Positions 61,471 through 64,000 of a DNA stretch of 64,000 nt are shown in pieces. The stretch's first letter is position 1. Every line of letters starts with the position of its first letter. The notes beneath the pieces were generated by a model that saw only the letters and a list, made by a program, of their open reading frames with translations, searched no databases and was not told where the DNA came from. The DNA comes from Pseudonocardia sp. (GTDB lineage: Bacteria; Actinomycetota; Actinomycetes; Mycobacteriales; Pseudonocardiaceae). Made by a program: the position numbers and the translations under genes. The stretch covers positions 1 through 64,000 of the forward strand of contig NZ_JAJCYB010000088.1 in the NCBI RefSeq assembly GCF_029263155.1, in the 5' to 3' direction.

Positions 61471-61539
61471 GGCCGACCTCCCCTCGTCCTGCAGCGCCCG
61501 CCGAACAGTAGCGGGTTGCGCATGGCGCACACGCTTGTT

Positions 61540-61563
61540 CACTGAGAACCCGGTTTCTCAGTG
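61540..61563. promoter_or_regulatory. 24-base palindrome between divergent restriction-locus genes
   Basis: CACTGAGAA (61540-61548), CCCGGT, TTCTCAGTG (61555-61563) is a perfect 9-base inverted repeat with a nearly symmetric centre, in the 177-base gap between the HTH gene and the coiled-coil nuclease-like gene. Its place suits an operator for joint control of both transcripts, with the HTH protein as first candidate. Confidence 0.65.
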
Positions 61564-61647
61564 CACGCGCTCGACCTGCCGGACTGTGCGGCCTCATCGT
61601 TCCTCCATCGCGGTCGCCCCGGCCGCCGCCGAGGAGGAGACAGTCCG

Positions 61648-63048
61648 ATGCCCGCACACTTCGACGACACTGGTCCCACGGTCGTCATCGACCACCTCGA
61701 CCTGCGCGACCCGGCCGTTGTCACGGAGGCCCGGCGCTGGTCGACCGGCCGTCGTGGCGCCGCCGTGGCGGCCACCGACATGGCCGGCGCCGACGTGACG
61801 GCGTTCGCCGTCCAGGCGCTCTCGGTCGGCGCACACGCCATCGCCACCGCAGGCGGCGCCCAGGAGGCCTACAACCTGGGGGCGCTGGTCACGGAGGTCG
61901 GCGAGCGCACCGCGGAGGCATCCCGGCAGGCCGGCCAGGTCACCGACGAGGCGATCCGGAAGGCCACCGAGACCATCGAGACGTCGACCGTCGCGATGCG
62001 CGCCGCGATCGGCGAGCTCGGCACCGAGACGCGGCGCGCGTTCGCCGAGAACGTCGACGCCGCGGGGAAGGTGCTCGCCGGTGACGTCAACCGACTCCTC
62101 GGTGGCGAGCACCCCGAACTGCTCGCCCGGCTCGCCCCGGTCATCGATCGCTTCGAGCGGGACCTCGAGGCGCGCTCCACGCAGCAGACCGCGGAGCTGA
62201 TCGCGAAGGCCGCCCGCCAGTTCGATCCGGCCGACCCGGCCTCGCCCGTGGCCCAGCAGTCGCGCCTGCTGGCCGAGCAGCTCCAGAAGCAGGCGGACAC
62301 GCTCGTGACGAACAACGCCGACCTCGGGCGCAAGATCGACGCCCTGACCGAGACGGTCAAGCTCGCCCAGGCGGCAGGCGGTGCGCGCGCGACGGCGGAG
62401 CGGATGAGCACGCTCAAGGGCAAGCCGTTCGAGGACGCGCTGCACCTCGTCCTCGCCGAGCTGGCGGCCGGCTACGGCGACGAGTACGTCGACACCTCGG
62501 CGACGGTCGGGCTCTTCCGGTCGAACAAGAAGGGCGACGGTGTCCTGGCCGTGCACGGCGGCGACGCGCGGATCGTCATTGAGATGACCGACTCCGAGCG
62601 CAAGGGATGGGGCGACTACCTCTCCGAGGCAGAGCGCAACCGCAGCGCGCGGGCATCGCTGGGCATCGTGCGGAGCGCTGATCAGCTGGGCGGCCACGGA
62701 GTCGTCAGCCTCGGCCCCCGCCGCCTGCTGCTGGCGTTCGATCCCGAGTCCGACTCGGTCGACCTCCTGCGCGTCGTCCTGCAGCTGCTGCGGCTCGCGG
62801 CCCAGAGCGCGGTCCACGACGAGCGGTCGGGCGAGGTGCGCGTCGCCGAGGAGAAGATCGCGGAGGCGATCGGCGTGCTCGGCCGGATCGACAAGGTCAC
62901 CAAGGCCGTCGGCATCATCCGCCGGGAGGCGACCACCATCGGCGACCAGTCCGAGGCGCTGCACACCGAGCTGTCGCGCCTGCTGTCCCAGGCGCGCACC
63001 GCCCTCGGCGCGGCGAGCGACGCGGAGTCCGGCGATGCCGCGGCCTGA
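61648..63048 (+). CDS. Coiled-coil protein with PD-(D/E)xK-like C-terminal domain
   Basis: A 466-residue protein divergent from the hsd operon. Residues about 85-260 are helical and probably coiled-coil (QVTDEAIRKATETIETS, LLAEQLQKQADTLVTNNADL). Residues about 265-390 look like a restriction-endonuclease fold: GKPFEDALHLVLAELAAGYGDEYVD, NKKGDGVLAV with a possible acidic ligand, and ARIVIEMTDSE. The usual E-x-K is E-M-T, so the Lys is missing and cutting activity is uncertain. ATG 61648 follows GAGGAGGAG. A helical tail ends the protein. It may be a defence partner of the type I system; function is not known. Confidence 0.65.
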   Translation: MPAHFDDTGPTVVIDHLDLRDPAVVTEARRWSTGRRGAAVAATDMAGADVTAFAVQALSVGAHAIATAGGAQEAYNLGALVTEVGERTAEASRQAGQVTDEAIRKATETIETSTVAMRAAIGELGTETRRAFAENVDAAGKVLAGDVNRLLGGEHPELLARLAPVIDRFERDLEARSTQQTAELIAKAARQFDPADPASPVAQQSRLLAEQLQKQADTLVTNNADLGRKIDALTETVKLAQAAGGARATAERMSTLKGKPFEDALHLVLAELAAGYGDEYVDTSATVGLFRSNKKGDGVLAVHGGDARIVIEMTDSERKGWGDYLSEAERNRSARASLGIVRSADQLGGHGVVSLGPRRLLLAFDPESDSVDLLRVVLQLLRLAAQSAVHDERSGEVRVAEEKIAEAIGVLGRIDKVTKAVGIIRREATTIGDQSEALHTELSRLLSQARTALGAASDAESGDAAA

Positions 63049-63154
63049 CCGTCGGGACATCTCGTACCCGTGGGTCTGGGCCGAGATCGTGCTGACGGTC
63101 TCGCGACGGGCCGTCGGCCGCGCAGCGGTCCCACAGCAACCCGTGGGTGACTGC

Positions 63155-63182
63155 GCCGGCCGTCACGTGCGTGACGGCCGGC
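63155..63182 (+). terminator. GC-rich hairpin after the coiled-coil gene
   Basis: GCCGGCCGTCAC (63155-63166), loop GTGC, GTGACGGCCGGC (63171-63182) is a perfect 12-base-pair stem 107 bases after the stop of the coiled-coil gene. With no U tract, it fits an actinobacterial terminator. Confidence 0.6.
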
Positions 63183-63263
63183 GTGCCACCGATCGACGGC
63201 ACCCGAGCCCCCTCCAGCGGTGCCACCGAGCAGCTTCCTGATCCCCGTCCGAGAGGAATCCCC

Positions 63264-63512
63264 ATGCACTCCTGCATCCACGGCCACCGGCGGGCCGCCG
63301 GTCCGCTGTCCCTGCGTTTCCGGCACAGCTCCTGCAGCCAGGGCGCCGACCAGACCTGCGTCGACGTCGCCCTCCGCGGCGACGCCGTCGTGGTGCGTGA
63401 CTCGAAGGAGCCCTCCGGGCCGCTGCTGCGGTTCACCCGGGCCGAGTGGCGGGTGTTCCTCTGCGGGGTGAAGGCGGGGGAGTTCGAGCTCCCGCCGGAT
63501 CCCGATCACTGA
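63264..63512 (+). CDS. DUF397 domain protein
   Basis: An 82-residue DUF397 protein: FRHSSCSQGADQTCVDVALRGDAVVVRDSK, then LLRFTRAEWRVFLCGVKAGEF, the typical pattern. DUF397 proteins are small partners, in some cases antitoxin-like or regulatory, of XRE/DUF5753 regulators. ATG 63264 has GAGAGGAA about 7 bases upstream. Here the regulator gene is convergent, overlapping by 7 bases at the stops, instead of in tandem as is more usual. Confidence 0.9.
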   Translation: MHSCIHGHRRAAGPLSLRFRHSSCSQGADQTCVDVALRGDAVVVRDSKEPSGPLLRFTRAEWRVFLCGVKAGEFELPPDPDH

Positions 63513-64000
63513 TCGACCTCGGCGAGGCGAGCGGCGAGCAGCTCCCGCGACCGGTCCGGCCCGGCCGCGACCGCGGCCGCCGCGGTGAGCGAGGCGTGGT
63601 AGCCGGCCACGGCGTCCGGGTCGTCGAGGAACGCGTTGGCGTCGAGCTGCTCGCGGAACACGACGCCGGTGGGGTCGCCCGCGAACCGGAACAGGGTGAA
63701 GGTGATGCCGACAGCGGGGTGCACCGGCGCGTCGAACTCGATCATCCGAAGTGACACCGACGGCCGATCGGCCACGGCGAGCAGGTGTCGCAGCTGCTCG
63801 GCGAACACCTCCTGTCCGCCGATCACCCGCCGCAGCACGGCCTCGTCGAGCAGCACGTCGAGCTCCGGCGGCTCCGGGCGGTCGAGCAGCGTGGCCCGGC
63901 GGAGGCGAAGCTCGACCCGGCGGTCCACGATCGCCGGATCGATCCCCGCCACCGAACCGACGAGCGCCCGGATGTATCCCTCGGTCTGCAGCAACCCCGG
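63506..64000 (-). CDS. XRE-family regulator with DUF5753, partial
   Basis: The last 164 residues of a DUF5753 regulator; the window ends inside the gene, so its N-terminal XRE helix-turn-helix is not seen. The visible part has PGLLQTEGYIRALV, ELRLRRATLLDRPEPPELDVLLDEAVLRR, a ligand-pocket region HPAVGITFTLFRF, and a tail DRSRELLAARLAEVD. Together with DUF397 it forms a WhiJ/BldB-like pair common in filamentous actinomycetes. The frame is open to base 64000. Confidence 0.88.
   Translation of the reverse strand, partial: PGLLQTEGYIRALVGSVAGIDPAIVDRRVELRLRRATLLDRPEPPELDVLLDEAVLRRVIGGQEVFAEQLRHLLAVADRPSVSLRMIEFDAPVHPAVGITFTLFRFAGDPTGVVFREQLDANAFLDDPDAVAGYHASLTAAAAVAAGPDRSRELLAARLAEVDQ

Noticed and set aside
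51671-63048. Mobile island bounded by an integrase or attachment sites
   Set aside because: No integrase, transposase, tRNA or matching direct repeats were seen at either side; only hsdS looks foreign in composition.

Overview
The window is chromosomal DNA of a very high-G+C actinomycete. Ribosome binding sites are of the GGAGG type, GTG starts are common, and 1- to 8-base start/stop overlaps are frequent. Diagnostic genes are mycothione reductase, a mycofactocin-type short-chain dehydrogenase, a mycobacterial-type adenosine kinase, LLM flavin oxidoreductases and a DUF397/DUF5753 pair. A member of the Pseudonocardiaceae, such as Pseudonocardia, fits best, but no rRNA or tRNA is present to prove it. 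I see no transposase, integrase or CRISPR array.

Layout. 0-5.7 kb: a repeat patch of paired inverted motifs, a SNF2 helicase, a GNAT acetyltransferase, alanine dehydrogenase and an ATP-dependent DNA ligase. 5.7-11.3 kb: a minus-strand formate dehydrogenase operon whose catalytic subunit is interrupted by an in-frame UGA. The context is that of selenocysteine, with a SECIS-like hairpin just downstream. 11.4-14.4 kb: an acyl-CoA dehydrogenase-like / PIG-L deacetylase-methyltransferase / glycosyltransferase operon with one frameshift. 14.4-27.7 kb: a PucR regulator divergent from an 11-gene plus-strand operon (LLM oxidoreductase, DUF917, HyuA-type hydantoinase, two complete molybdenum hydroxylase trios, a REDY-like protein). 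This is probably an N-heterocycle catabolic unit.

27.7-43.3 kb: nucleoside hydrolase, CoA transferase, two aldehyde dehydrogenases, cupin, flavin-type oxidase, glutamine amidotransferase-like protein, LacI regulator, ribokinase, nicotinamide phosphoribosyltransferase, HAD phosphatases, PRPP synthetase, glutaryl-CoA-dehydrogenase-like enzyme and a LOG protein. Six copies of one LacI-type operator (consensus TAGAAWCGWTTCTA) lie at its promoters. I read them as one regulon that links removal of a base from a nucleoside, ribose recycling to PRPP, base re-phosphoribosylation, and CoA-dependent breakdown of the carbon skeleton. This is the best candidate here for an undescribed system.

43.3-51.5 kb: housekeeping and stress genes (HD protein, a decayed reductase, SRPBCC/ArsR, STAS protein, mycothione reductase, adenosine kinase, mycofactocin SDR, TPM-domain membrane protein). 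Two of these carry single-base frameshifts. Including the PIG-L gene, all three frameshifts in the window are one-base losses in short G/C runs, which suggests consensus errors in the assembly. 51.7-63.0 kb: an extended type I restriction-modification locus. hsdM, hsdS and hsdR are joined by an AlbA/HATPase-type ATP-binding protein and by an HTH protein with a degenerate methylase-like C-terminal part. A divergent coiled-coil protein resembling a nuclease fold sits across a 24-base palindrome. hsdS is visibly poorer in G+C than its surroundings. 63.2-64 kb: a DUF397 protein convergent with a DUF5753-type regulator cut by the window end.
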